In this document: positions 17,757 through 25,734 of the stretch, in pieces
Layout of the letters: every line of letters begins with the position of its first letter
How positions within the stretch are numbered: the stretch's first letter is position 1
Source of the DNA: Rhizobiaceae bacterium
Lineage (GTDB): Bacteria; Pseudomonadota; Alphaproteobacteria; Rhizobiales; Rhizobiaceae
Assembly: GCA_020696915.1 (NCBI GenBank)
Contig: JAJFMR010000003.1
Coordinates: 806-27,126 of the forward strand
Length of the DNA: 26,321 nt
Direction of reading: 5' to 3'
The notes under the pieces: model-generated
Told to the model about the DNA's origin: nothing
Databases searched by the model: none
Seen by the model: the letters and a program-made list of their open reading frames with translations, nothing else
Position numbers and translations under genes: made by a program

Positions 17757-19705
17757 CCAGCCTTCCCCCGGTCGCCGCTGAAGCTGCGCTCCAGCTTGGC
17801 GAACTCTTCATGTGCCGCCATCATCAACAGCGTCTGGTCGATGGCGCAGCCGGCGTCGGCCGCCTTGAAGGCGGCGCTGACCGCGATGCTCCTGATATTG
17901 CCGCCGCAGATGTTGAGCTTGGCCAGGGCCTTGAAGTCGATCTCGCCGCAAGGCGCAGCGGGCGGGAACTGCCGCCGCCAGATCTGCTCGCGCGCCGACT
18001 GGTCCGGGACCGGGAAATTCACCACAAAACGGATTCGGCGCAGGAAGGCGCGGTCGAGCGCGCTCTTCATGTTGGTGGTCAGCACCGCAAGGCCGCGATA
18101 GGCCTCGACGCGCTGCAGCAGATAGGCGATTTCGATGTTGGCATAGCGGTCGTGACTGTCCTTGACCTCGCTGCGCTTGCCGAACAGCGCATCGGCTTCG
18201 TCGAACAGCAGCACGGCGCCGCTGGTGTCGGCCGCGTCGAACAGCCGCTTCAGGTTCTTCTCGGTCTCGCCGATATACTTGCTGACCAGCGTTGCCAGGT
18301 CGACGCGGTAGAGATCGAGGCCGGCCTGAGCTGCGATCGCCTCGGCTGCGAGCGTCTTGCCAGTGCCGGATTCACCGGCGAACAAAGCCACCAATCCCTG
18401 GCCGAGCTGATATTTCTCGCCAAAGCCCCAGTCGCGATAGACGCGCTCGCGCTGGCGCAGCTGGCGCGCGATGTCGCGCAGCATGCCGTGCTGCCCCACC
18501 GGCAGCACGATGTCGGCAAACATCGCGCGGGTCTCGATGCGCTGCGCGAGGGCGTCGAGCCCGCCCCGCGCGGCAGCGCGCGCCGCCTGCCAGACTGTCT
18601 CGGCGCGCCGCCCAGGCTCTGTGGCCTTGACGGTTTCGATCAGCCGGTCAATCGCTCCCGAGCCGAGATGGAAGTGCCTTGCGGCGTAATCGAGCTGGGC
18701 CTCCACCGCCTCGTCGCGCCCATCGGCGAGAGTACGCCAACGCGCCAGCAAGCGGGCGCTGAGACGCGCCGCTGTCGGGACAGGAAGGGCAAAGCGCAGG
18801 ACGCGCCGCCCGCTCGGCAGCGCGTCGAGACCGGCCGGCGCAGCCCCCAACCAGACTGTGCCGCCGCCAAGCCGGGAGGCGAGGGCGAGCGCGTCCTGCG
18901 CCGATCCGTCGGCGACATTGATGGCCGGTATCACCCGGCCAATCAGCAGTTCGCGATCGACATGCCGTGCGGCCGTGACGACAGCGTCGGGTTCTGCCGG
19001 TATGTCACGCGCCTCGATCCACAGCACGTCGCGACGGGAGGCAGCGGCGATGGCGGCAAGCCAGTCTCGCCGGAAAGCCAGGTCGCCATCGTCGAGCACG
19101 ACCACGGCGCCAGATTGCAAAGCAGCGGCAATGCGCCGTGCCAGCGGCAGATCCTCGGCCTCGGCCGGCTTGCCCGCGACGCGGGTGGTCATACCGGCAA
19201 GCACCCCGTCGGTTGCGAAGACGCCTGTGATGAAATGAAGTATCCGCTCGTCGAGCCGCAGCGGCGACAGCATCAGCGCGCTCGCCGGTTCCGGCGCCAT
19301 CAGCCGCCATTGGCGCAGCGGCCCATCCGGCGAAAGCGCGTCCCAGTGCGGCCTCACCAGCACCGCGAGAGCGGCGCCGAACGTGGCGCGACCGGCAGGA
19401 TCGCCGCTGATCCGGATGAAGGCCTTGCGCAAAGCGTCATCGATCTCTAGGCCGGCCAGCAGAAGCAGGAGTTCGCGCTCGAAGGGCGACAGTCCGAACA
19501 TCTTGGCGAGGCTCACCAAAGCTGGATCGAAGTCCGTCGAAGCAGTGCATTGGACACAATCCGCGGAGACGATGGATGTGCCGGTGTCGGCGTTGCTGTT
19601 TAGGCGATCGCGCAAGTTCGCAATTGCGGCAACTAGCCATTGCCGGTTCGCCTCCACCCAGCTGATCAGTGGAGTCTCGGCGCGAACATGTGGGGGAGCG
19701 TTCAT
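17753..19705 (-). CDS. AAA+ ATPase of the eCIS (Afp15/Pvc15-type)
   Basis: 650 aa from ATG at 19705, which is 6 nt after GGAGGT and overlaps the DUF4255 stop (TGATG). A GTG three bases earlier (19708) is less well spaced. The N-terminal ~390 residues are a helical and degenerate P-loop-like region. A single AAA+ module occupies residues ~400-640: Walker A GESGTGKT (444-451), Walker B LLFDEADALFG (Asp502, Glu503), sensor-1 VLTTN, and an arginine-rich FLRRIRF (~555-560) as arginine finger. This is the standard eCIS ATPase layout. Its role in Afp/PVC assembly or disassembly is not settled. Position next to the DUF4255 cap gene and ahead of the cargo genes is typical. Confidence 0.94.
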   Translation of the reverse strand: MNAPPHVRAETPLISWVEANRQWLVAAIANLRDRLNSNADTGTSIVSADCVQCTASTDFDPALVSLAKMFGLSPFERELLLLLAGLEIDDALRKAFIRISGDPAGRATFGAALAVLVRPHWDALSPDGPLRQWRLMAPEPASALMLSPLRLDERILHFITGVFATDGVLAGMTTRVAGKPAEAEDLPLARRIAAALQSGAVVVLDDGDLAFRRDWLAAIAAASRRDVLWIEARDIPAEPDAVVTAARHVDRELLIGRVIPAINVADGSAQDALALASRLGGGTVWLGAAPAGLDALPSGRRVLRFALPVPTAARLSARLLARWRTLADGRDEAVEAQLDYAARHFHLGSGAIDRLIETVKATEPGRRAETVWQAARAAARGGLDALAQRIETRAMFADIVLPVGQHGMLRDIARQLRQRERVYRDWGFGEKYQLGQGLVALFAGESGTGKTLAAEAIAAQAGLDLYRVDLATLVSKYIGETEKNLKRLFDAADTSGAVLLFDEADALFGKRSEVKDSHDRYANIEIAYLLQRVEAYRGLAVLTTNMKSALDRAFLRRIRFVVNFPVPDQSAREQIWRRQFPPAAPCGEIDFKALAKLNICGGNIRSIAVSAAFKAADAGCAIDQTLLMMAAHEEFAKLERSFSGDRGKAG

Positions 19706-21021
19706 CACGGCACCTCCACAATCTGGTCGGGCGCGAAGATGGGCGTCGCGCCGCTGCGGTCGAGGAGAATGCTGTCGGCGCCGTCGACGCGCAGCCGCGC
19801 GGGCTGCTCGCCGGCTTCCAGTGCCGGATCGAAGACGAACAGCAGAGGATCGGAAGCGTCCTCGCGCGGCGCGGCGACTGCTTCGGTTGCGCCGACGATC
19901 AGCACCGCCTTCTGCCGGGGACGCACCTGAGGCGAAGCCGTCAGTTCGACAGTGACAGCCTCAGGTGTGCGCTGCAGATCGGCTCCGGCGAAGTCGGCAG
20001 CAGGCGCCACAATCAGGGGAATGGAATTTGTTTCGCGCGGCGCGGGTTCGCCGTCGACCAGGAGGCGCAGGCCGACCGATAGCTGGCCGGCGGCCAGGGC
20101 CGTTTGCGCCGCGGCATTGTCAGGCAAGGTGATGGTCAGCGACTGCCCGTTGTCGGCAACCGAGTCCGGCGGCAGCTCGAACAATTCTTCGTTCAGGCGA
20201 TGGCGCAACAGGACGACATGGCCGGATCCCGCCAGCCGCGCGCCGGTGACCGTGACCGGCTCGCCCAGTCGCGCGCCGCTCTGGCTGAATTGCGGCTCGG
20301 CGCGAAATAGCGTCGGCACGGATGGTAGCAGGTCCGGATTGACCAGAACGCCGCGTTCGCGCTGGGTTGCGAGGTCGCGCGGTCCGCGCGACAGCACTGG
20401 AAGCGGCGATACGCCGGGTCGCGTGCCCTCGATCAGCACGACCGACGCCTGGTAGGTGGCGGAGGGGCGGTAGTGCGTCTGAATTGCCGACCACAGCTTC
20501 GACATCTCGTCGTTGGTCATCACCGACGGCGTCAGCTTGATCTGCTCCACCTGGTCGGCCAGGTCGGAAACGGCGAGCGCCTGAAAGGCTGGCGGTAGCA
20601 TGCTAACGTCGAGCGGGCTCGGGTCCAGCGCTCGCCGGATCGCCTCGCGATCGAGCACCGGGCGCTCATGCAGCAGATGCATGGCGTAGCCGAGCAGGAT
20701 CTCCGCCTGGAAATCGGCGCGGCCGTAGGCGGTGAGAACATAATGCAGGTCGAGCGCCAGCGGCGCATTGGTCAGGCGCTCGCCGGTCACCGAACTGCGC
20801 GACGGCAGGGCAGCATTGCGCCAGCCCTGATTGGGCGTGACCTGATAGAGGAAGAGATTGAGGCGAGGGGAGGCCTCGGCATCGTCGAGGTCGATTGTAT
20901 CAGGTGCGACCGCAGTCACGTCGACGGTTACGCCCATCGCATTGCCGGCCTCAATAAGGCCGTTGTCCAGCAGGTTGCGCAGCACCGCCGAGACCGCCCC
21001 TATGGCCAATGGCGAGCTCAT
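19705..21021 (-). CDS. DUF4255 tube/sheath terminator (Afp16/Pvc16-type) with C-terminal Ig-like extension
   Basis: 438 aa. ATG at 21021 overlaps the upstream stop (ATGA). Residues 1-200 are DUF4255/Pvc16_N: AIGAVSAVLRNLLDNGLIEAGN, 'ASPRLNLFLYQVTPNQGWRNA', 'LALDLHYVLTAYG...AEILLGYAMHLLHERPVLDREAIRRAL', then 'SKLWSAIQTHYRPSATYQASVVLIEG'. In Afp and PVC this protein caps the distal end of the tube and sheath and fixes length. Residues ~234-340 and 345-438 add beta-rich domains with IPT/TIG-like patterns ('GARLGEPVTVTGARLAGSGHVVLLR', 'QSLTITLPDN'), so this form is longer than the bare domain. The extra domains could decorate the cap. Confidence 0.94.
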   Translation of the reverse strand: MSSPLAIGAVSAVLRNLLDNGLIEAGNAMGVTVDVTAVAPDTIDLDDAEASPRLNLFLYQVTPNQGWRNAALPSRSSVTGERLTNAPLALDLHYVLTAYGRADFQAEILLGYAMHLLHERPVLDREAIRRALDPSPLDVSMLPPAFQALAVSDLADQVEQIKLTPSVMTNDEMSKLWSAIQTHYRPSATYQASVVLIEGTRPGVSPLPVLSRGPRDLATQRERGVLVNPDLLPSVPTLFRAEPQFSQSGARLGEPVTVTGARLAGSGHVVLLRHRLNEELFELPPDSVADNGQSLTITLPDNAAAQTALAAGQLSVGLRLLVDGEPAPRETNSIPLIVAPAADFAGADLQRTPEAVTVELTASPQVRPRQKAVLIVGATEAVAAPREDASDPLLFVFDPALEAGEQPARLRVDGADSILLDRSGATPIFAPDQIVEVP

Positions 21022-21701
21022 GAGCGCCCCGTCAGATAGTCGGCTAGCGATACCGAAGGCTGCGCTTTCGCATGGCGCTGCGGGGGCTGCGGCGGCGTAT
21101 CGCGCGGCGCGCGTACCTCGATGCGATCGATGGTGACGTTGACCACCGGCCGCGTTTCGCGCTCTACCGCAGTGCGGCTGGCTACAACCGCCTGGCTCAG
21201 CGGAGCCGACCGGGTGGGCGACGCCCGGTCAATGGCCAGAATCCCCTTGGCCGGCACAATGTGCGGCAGAACGGAAGGAGCGCGCCATAGCTCCGATGCC
21301 GCTGGCTGCTGCGGCGGCATCGCAGTTGGCTGCGTAGTGGCGATGGGCGGTGGCATCTTGGGCGTTTCGACAGCGCGGCGTTCAATGCTTGGTAACACCG
21401 GCTCGACGTTCTCCCCCGGCGGACGCTTTATCGCTGGCTCACTGGCGAGGGCCGTCGGCCGTTCCGCGGCGGCATGCGGATTCCGCGACATGTCCTCTTT
21501 CAACGGATGCCTGACGGGGCCCGCTGCGGGAACCGGCGTAACAGCGGCGGGCGCGGCCGCGCGATCCATCTGCTCGATCGTTCCGAAGCTGGTGCTCTCC
21601 GCCACGCCGCTGCCAAAGCGCGTCGGCAACGAAAGCCGCGCGGCGCCTGACTGTTGCTCGCCGAGCGCCAGACTGGCGAGATTGGTCAGGAAGCAGCTCA
21701 T
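21018..21701 (-). CDS. Pro/Ala-rich low-complexity eCIS protein with C-terminal IEVRA motif
   Basis: 227 aa. ATG at 21701 overlaps the gp26-like stop (ATGA) and has GGAGG upstream. Residues ~45-175 are rich in Pro, Ala, Thr and Arg and have no fold signature, so they are probably disordered. The N-terminus (MSCFLTNLASLALGEQQ) looks like a short helix. The C-terminus carries VVNVTIDRIEVRAP (186-199) and ends SVSLADYLTGRS. I recall a similar 'V.IGRIEVRA ... LDDYLRRR' ending on short variable proteins in other eCIS operons, but could not check it. The C-terminal peptide probably docks on a partner such as the DUF4255 cap or sheath. Function is unknown. Confidence 0.75.
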   Translation of the reverse strand: MSCFLTNLASLALGEQQSGAARLSLPTRFGSGVAESTSFGTIEQMDRAAAPAAVTPVPAAGPVRHPLKEDMSRNPHAAAERPTALASEPAIKRPPGENVEPVLPSIERRAVETPKMPPPIATTQPTAMPPQQPAASELWRAPSVLPHIVPAKGILAIDRASPTRSAPLSQAVVASRTAVERETRPVVNVTIDRIEVRAPRDTPPQPPQRHAKAQPSVSLADYLTGRS

Positions 21702-22399
21702 TGCGCCTCCGCCAGTTGCAGATAGGCGGCGCGCCGCAATGGCGAGAGCGCGAGCACCTCTGCCTCGCTCCAGCCGTAGGCGCGCGCCAGCGCGTCTACT
21801 TGCAGCAATGTCCGCTCGGCGAGGTTTCGTACTTCAGCCCACAGCGTTTCGCCGATGTCGAGCAACGCCGGCCAGGCATGGGCGCAGTCCGGGCACGTCA
21901 GATCAAACTGGACAATGGCGGCCGGGTCGAGAGCCTCAAGCTGCGCGCCCAGTTCTTCAAGCGCATCGTCATCGCACGCATCCGCGTCGAGGCCCTCCAG
22001 GCATTGCGCGAGCAGGGTGCGCGCGACGGCTTGCGGGTGTTCCTTCATCGCGGCCGCGCGCAGATCCTCCACTGTCGGGGCGTGCGCGGCAAGCCGGGTT
22101 CCGCGCCACTCGATCGTGACGGCGCCATTGTCGCGGTCAGCCGACAGGTCGGCGAGAAGGGCGGCGCTGTCGACAGTGAACTCAAGCTCGATGCCACAGT
22201 GGGGGCACGTGCTGAGTATCGGCCATGCTCCATGAAAATGCGCATTGCGGAGAGCGAGCAGCGCCGTGTTTCGTGCGCCGAGCCTGCGCGGCGGCGCATG
22301 ACCTGCCAGCAGCGCATCTTCGCGCCGCCAGCGGTCGAGGGCGACGCCTCGCTCCCAAAGGTCGAGTATGTCCCTCTCGCGATGGACTTGGCCCGGCAT
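21698..22399 (-). CDS. T4 gp26-like baseplate/assembly protein with zinc ribbon
   Basis: 233 aa. ATG at 22399 lies 12 nt after the tube gene, with GGGAG upstream. It looks like the T4 baseplate (gp26-like) protein that often follows the tube gene in eCIS loci. Features: RERDILDLWERGVALDRWRREDALL near the start, CPHC at 65-68, CPDC at 169-172 (a four-cysteine zinc site across ~100 residues), and a C-terminal 'AYGWSEAEVLALSPLRRAAYLQLAE' reminiscent of small tail assembly proteins. An assembly chaperone or baseplate hub role is likely, but the match is from motif memory, so the exact family is moderately sure. Confidence 0.75.
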   Translation of the reverse strand: MPGQVHRERDILDLWERGVALDRWRREDALLAGHAPPRRLGARNTALLALRNAHFHGAWPILSTCPHCGIELEFTVDSAALLADLSADRDNGAVTIEWRGTRLAAHAPTVEDLRAAAMKEHPQAVARTLLAQCLEGLDADACDDDALEELGAQLEALDPAAIVQFDLTCPDCAHAWPALLDIGETLWAEVRNLAERTLLQVDALARAYGWSEAEVLALSPLRRAAYLQLAEAQ

Positions 22400-22411
22400 C
22401 GCAGCTCCCTA

Positions 22412-22936
22412 TCAGGCCGGTTCGGTAAAGCGGGGTTCCGAGGGCTCCACGACGTCGAGATCGCGCTCCCAGCCTTCGTTCTCGAGCTTAAGCGTCTGGA
22501 TGGCCACCGCATTGGCATTGGCGTCGAGGTCGGGCAGCGCTTGGAATTCGGACACCCAGCAGCGCCAGATCTTGTAGGCGAGTACAAGCTGGCCTGCCTC
22601 GTTGTAGACCTCCAGGATCAAATCCTTGCGGAAGTCATGGAGCGACACTTCCGCGCCCAGACCCGCGCCAAAGTTCCATATTTTATTGGCCCAGCGCTCG
22701 AACTCCAGGTCGTGGGTCACGCCGCGCTCCAGCGTGATCGCCTCGTATTTCGAGCGCCCCGGAGATTTGCGCGACGTGGAGGGATCGCCGCCCTCGCGAT
22801 GCTCGACCACCTCGGTGGTGCGTTTCAGGGCCGAGACCTTGCTCACACCCGCGACATAGCGGCCATCCCATTTCACCCTGAACTTGAAGTTCTTGTAGGG
22901 ATCGAAGCGCTGAGGATTGACGGAAAACTGTGCCAT
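22412..22936 (-). CDS. tail tube protein (Hcp/gp19-like, Afp1-type)
   Basis: 174 aa. ATG at 22936 has GAAAGGACC upstream, 21 nt after the sheath gene. The sequence shows the T4 gp19-like tail tube pattern: 'DPYKNFKFRVKWDGRYVAGVSKVSALKRTTEVVEHREGGDPSTSRKSPGRSKYEAITLERGVTHDLEFERWANKIW', then 'KDLILEVYNEAGQLVLAYKIWRCWVSEFQALPDLDANANAVAIQTLKLENEGWERD'. It makes the hexameric inner tube rings. Only one main tube gene is present, where Afp and PVC have several. The CIS_tube protein near 13 kb is a separate initiator. Confidence 0.97.
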   Translation of the reverse strand: MAQFSVNPQRFDPYKNFKFRVKWDGRYVAGVSKVSALKRTTEVVEHREGGDPSTSRKSPGRSKYEAITLERGVTHDLEFERWANKIWNFGAGLGAEVSLHDFRKDLILEVYNEAGQLVLAYKIWRCWVSEFQALPDLDANANAVAIQTLKLENEGWERDLDVVEPSEPRFTEPA

Positions 22937-22957
22937 CTTTGTCGGTCCTTTCGGCGC

Positions 22958-24469
22958 TTATGTTGCGATGTCGCCGGCGATCTGCTGGATGCGCAGAACG
23001 ACGAATTCGGCGGGCTTGAGCGGGGCAAAGCCGACATGGATGTTGACGATGCCAAGGTTGATGTCGGCCTGGGTCGTCGTCTCGCGGTCGCACTTGACGA
23101 AATAAGCCTGCTTTGGTGTCGCCCCCTGGAACGCTCCCTGGCGGAACAGACCTTGCATGAACGCGCCGACGTTGAGCCGTATCTGCGCCCACAGCGGCTC
23201 GTCATTGGGTTCGAAGACAACCCACTGCGTGCCGCGGAAGAGACTTTCCTCCAGAAATAGCGCCGTGCGGCGCACGGGCACGTACTTCCATTCGGAGCCG
23301 CGTTGGTCGTTGCCGTGCAGCGTGCGCGAGCCCCAGACGATGTTGCCGAAAACCGGCATGGTGCGCAGACAGTTGACACCCAGCGGGTTGAGCTGGCCAT
23401 TCTCGGCGTCGCTCATTGTGATTGTCAGGCCGAGCGCGCCGTTGAGGCTCGCTTCGGTGCCAGCTGGCGCCTTCCAGACGCCGCGCGTCGCATCCGTGCG
23501 CGCCATGATTCCAGCGACGGAGCCGCTCGGCGGAAACGCTCTTACGGCATTGGCGCGCAGTGGATCGGCGGCGCGAATCCACGGGAAATAGATGGCGGAG
23601 TTTCGCGCATCGGCGCCAGTGATGGCGGCGTCCAGTGTTCCGACATCAGCCACCACTGCGTCGGCATCGCTGTCGACAACGAGAAAGGCCCGGCGTTCAC
23701 GAGCACGGGTCTGCAGGTCGCCGATGGCTGTCGGATCGGTAAGTCCCGGGACGCAGATAATGTTGAACAGGTCGATGCGGTCTGCGATTCCTCCGATGGC
23801 AAACGCCGCCGCCAGAGGTGTGGTGAACTCGGCGTCATTGGGGGCAAGGAAGACGCCGTCGGCGCCACCGGTGAGTGCGGTCGTCGCAAATGTCGGCGCT
23901 ATGGGAGGATCGCTGGCAAAGGCAAGATCGTCGATGAGCGCCGAGCGGCCGTTGATCACGTTGGGGGCGAAGCGTGCATCGAGCGGATCGAACGAGAGGT
24001 TCGCAAAGCTTTCCAGCACCGCATTGTTGGCCGCGGGCTGGATGACTTCGACGCTGAAACGGGTTGCGTCGTCCGGACGCTGCGTGAGGCGGACGCTGAA
24101 ATCGTGCGCCCAGATGCCGGGTGAGCTGGCCGAAACCGAGAGGTCGCCAAATGCAGCGCTGGCGGCGACCGCATTGTCGGCGTCATCTTCGGCCTCTGTT
24201 TGTGCGATACGCCAGACATAGGCGTCCGAACCGCCATTCTGGTAGAAGGCGCGCACGCCGTAGCCTAGATAGGCCTCGTCTTCAGTATGCAGCCCACCGT
24301 AGAGCCGCTCGAAATCGGCGAAGCTGGTGATCCGCAAGGCCCGGTCCAGCGGGCCGCGCCTTGCCCAGCCGATGAAGAGTGTGATCGACGTGGCAACCCC
24401 GGTAATGGTGCGGACGCCGCTGGGGACTTCCTCGATGTATACGCCAGGATGGAGAAGGGCTACGGGCAT
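22958..24469 (-). CDS. contractile sheath protein (Afp2-type)
   Basis: 503 aa. ATG at 24469 has GAGGAGACCAC upstream. It is the first gene of the eCIS operon. The N-terminus (MPVALLHPGVYIEEVPSGVRTITGVATSITLFIGWARRGP) and the C-terminus (INLGIVNIHVGFAPLKPAEFVVLRIQQIAGDIAT) are the classic ends of contractile sheath proteins. Between them are 'YFVKCDRETTTQADI', 'RGTQWVVFEPNDEPLWAQIRLNVGAFM' and 'FGNIVWGSRTL'. Length is normal. The single sheath gene contrasts with the three sheath genes of Afp. It contracts to drive the tube into the target. Confidence 0.98.
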   Translation of the reverse strand: MPVALLHPGVYIEEVPSGVRTITGVATSITLFIGWARRGPLDRALRITSFADFERLYGGLHTEDEAYLGYGVRAFYQNGGSDAYVWRIAQTEAEDDADNAVAASAAFGDLSVSASSPGIWAHDFSVRLTQRPDDATRFSVEVIQPAANNAVLESFANLSFDPLDARFAPNVINGRSALIDDLAFASDPPIAPTFATTALTGGADGVFLAPNDAEFTTPLAAAFAIGGIADRIDLFNIICVPGLTDPTAIGDLQTRARERRAFLVVDSDADAVVADVGTLDAAITGADARNSAIYFPWIRAADPLRANAVRAFPPSGSVAGIMARTDATRGVWKAPAGTEASLNGALGLTITMSDAENGQLNPLGVNCLRTMPVFGNIVWGSRTLHGNDQRGSEWKYVPVRRTALFLEESLFRGTQWVVFEPNDEPLWAQIRLNVGAFMQGLFRQGAFQGATPKQAYFVKCDRETTTQADINLGIVNIHVGFAPLKPAEFVVLRIQQIAGDIAT

Positions 24470-24919
24470 GTGGTCTCCTCTCTTCCGCCAGGACGGGTAG
24501 CGCTGATCAGCCGAATTTAGTGTTGAGCAGGGGTCGCGTGATCGGTGGGCTTGTCAGCGTCCCACGTTCCGCCATTGCGCGCATGTGCTGATAGGCTCAA
24601 TCGCGGTCTAGACGAGGAACTAGGCCGTAGCTGTCGCCGCCGCCGATCGGCTTTCCGGCGCCGAGCCAACAGGAAGGACGCAAACCCCTGTTTTCAGCGG
24701 GACAAGGGAGGTTTTGGCGTTCCCAGGCCCGGCGCGGCTTTAACCAAAGGATCTAGATCCTTCACTGTTGGGAAATGCTGGGTGCGGGCCCATCATCCTC
24801 GCGTCGAGCCGTATTCGACTTGCTCTTGAATTGTCGTTGTTACGTCGGGTGGCGCTGCAAAGGCGTCGGCCGACCTTGGCCTTGGGGACCGATCGCGGAT
24901 CGAATCGGCTGCCTGGGCC
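24470..24919. promoter_or_regulatory. 450-bp gene-free interval before the eCIS operon, with a 16-bp palindrome
   Basis: This stretch lies between the stop of the NarL/FixJ-type regulator and the sheath start, so it must hold the operon promoter if the operon is separately transcribed. A perfect palindrome, AAGGATCTAGATCCTT, occupies 24747-24762, about 280 nt upstream of the sheath ATG. It could be an operator for the neighbouring regulator (inference). I find no convincing -35/-10 pair or EcfG-type GGAAC site at proper spacing. A weak hairpin at 24685-24701, followed on the minus strand by TTT, might be a terminator for the regulator. Short open frames on the plus strand here have no ribosome site or family signature and are not called genes. 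Confidence 0.45.
24747..24762. promoter_or_regulatory. perfect 16-bp palindrome, candidate operator
   Basis: AAGGATCTAGATCCTT equals its own reverse complement. It sits inside the interval between the NarL/FixJ-type regulator and the eCIS sheath gene. Dimeric regulators bind such sites, and LuxR-family regulators often use inverted repeats of this size. Which protein binds it is unknown. Confidence 0.4.
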
Positions 24920-25693
24920 TCAGACCTGCGCCATGGCAGGTCGGGGCATTGCGAAGGGCGTGTGCGGGGAATGGCGGAACGGGTCCCGATCAACGCCAGA
25001 TGCGTTGCGCAGCCAGACGCCGACTTGACTGCGCCGGGTCAGCCGCAGCTTGCCCAATACGTTGTGAACGTGATTCTTGACCGTGGCGTTCTGGATACCA
25101 AGCGCAAAGGCAATCTGCTTGTTGGACAGCCCCTCTCGCAGCAGTGCTGCGATTTCATGCTCGCGCGGCGTCAGCGCATCCGGGTCCGCCTGCGATGGCG
25201 CGCCAGCCAGTGCGCCAATGCTGCTCAACAAGAGACCCGCAAAGCGTGGCGTGCAAACCAGTTCGCCGCGCACGGCGCTGTGCACGGCTTTCCCTACTTC
25301 CGCAGACGTTGCGCCGGGGGTCACGAAGCCGGCAATGCCTGCCTGGGCGCAGGGCAGCAATACAGTGTCGGCTTCGGCAACGCCGAGCGCCACGACGACC
25401 AGCCTCGAATGGGCGGAACGGAGGGAACGTGCTGTATCCAGCGCGCCGCTCATGCGCATATCCACCAGCGCGACGTCGGGCATGAAGCGCGACACGGCCT
25501 CGCCGGCGACATCTGGCGCGGCTGTTCCCATCACCAGCAGGGTCTCGTCGTCGTTCAGCGCCTGCGCGATACCTTCCCGCACGAGCCGAACGTCGCTGAC
25601 AACCAGCATGGAAACAGGACGGGGTTGCGACCACTCGGCATGCTCCCCGTCCGTCGAACGATAATCTTCGCTGGCGACCTTTCCGGGTAGCAT
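24920..25693 (-). CDS. NarL/FixJ-type regulator with atypical receiver domain
   Basis: 257 aa. ATG at 25693 follows GGAGAGGAA. Residues ~27-145 are a response-regulator receiver: LVVSDVRLVREGIAQAL, then the expected phospho-acceptor Asp78 in DVALVDMRM. The conserved Lys of the usual 'GFLLK' stretch is absent (here AGIAGFVTPGAT), and the Thr/Ser position is not conserved, so phosphorylation may be lost or altered. Residues ~173-230 are a LuxR-type helix-turn-helix: LTPREHEIAALLREGLSNKQIAFALGIQNATVKNHVHNVLGKLRLTRRSQVGVWL. It lies just upstream of the eCIS operon on the same strand, separated by 226-450 nt of possible operator. Control of the eCIS is inference. No sensor kinase gene is in the window. 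Confidence 0.88.
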   Translation of the reverse strand: MLPGKVASEDYRSTDGEHAEWSQPRPVSMLVVSDVRLVREGIAQALNDDETLLVMGTAAPDVAGEAVSRFMPDVALVDMRMSGALDTARSLRSAHSRLVVVALGVAEADTVLLPCAQAGIAGFVTPGATSAEVGKAVHSAVRGELVCTPRFAGLLLSSIGALAGAPSQADPDALTPREHEIAALLREGLSNKQIAFALGIQNATVKNHVHNVLGKLRLTRRSQVGVWLRNASGVDRDPFRHSPHTPFAMPRPAMAQV

Positions 25694-25734
25694 TTCCTCT
25701 CCAGGTGTGGGTTGGCAGCATCCGCGCCAAATAA

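Noticed and set aside
17810..19450. 546-codon plus-strand frame
   Set aside because: Antisense to the AAA+ ATPase, whose Walker motifs are clear. No family signature on the plus strand.
21701..23260. 519-codon plus-strand frame
   Set aside because: Antisense to the gp26-like, tube and sheath genes, which have strong family motifs.
24560..24620. GGAAC-type EcfG sigma-factor sites
   Set aside because: GGAAC occurs in the interval, but no CGTT-like -10 element sits at the required spacing on either strand.
24685..24701. Hairpin as regulator terminator
   Set aside because: Short stem with a bulge and only TTT after it on the minus strand, so it is mentioned but not called.
24545..25080. Several short plus-strand frames upstream of the operon
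   Set aside because: No ribosome site or known motif; they lie in the interval between regulator and sheath or over the regulator.
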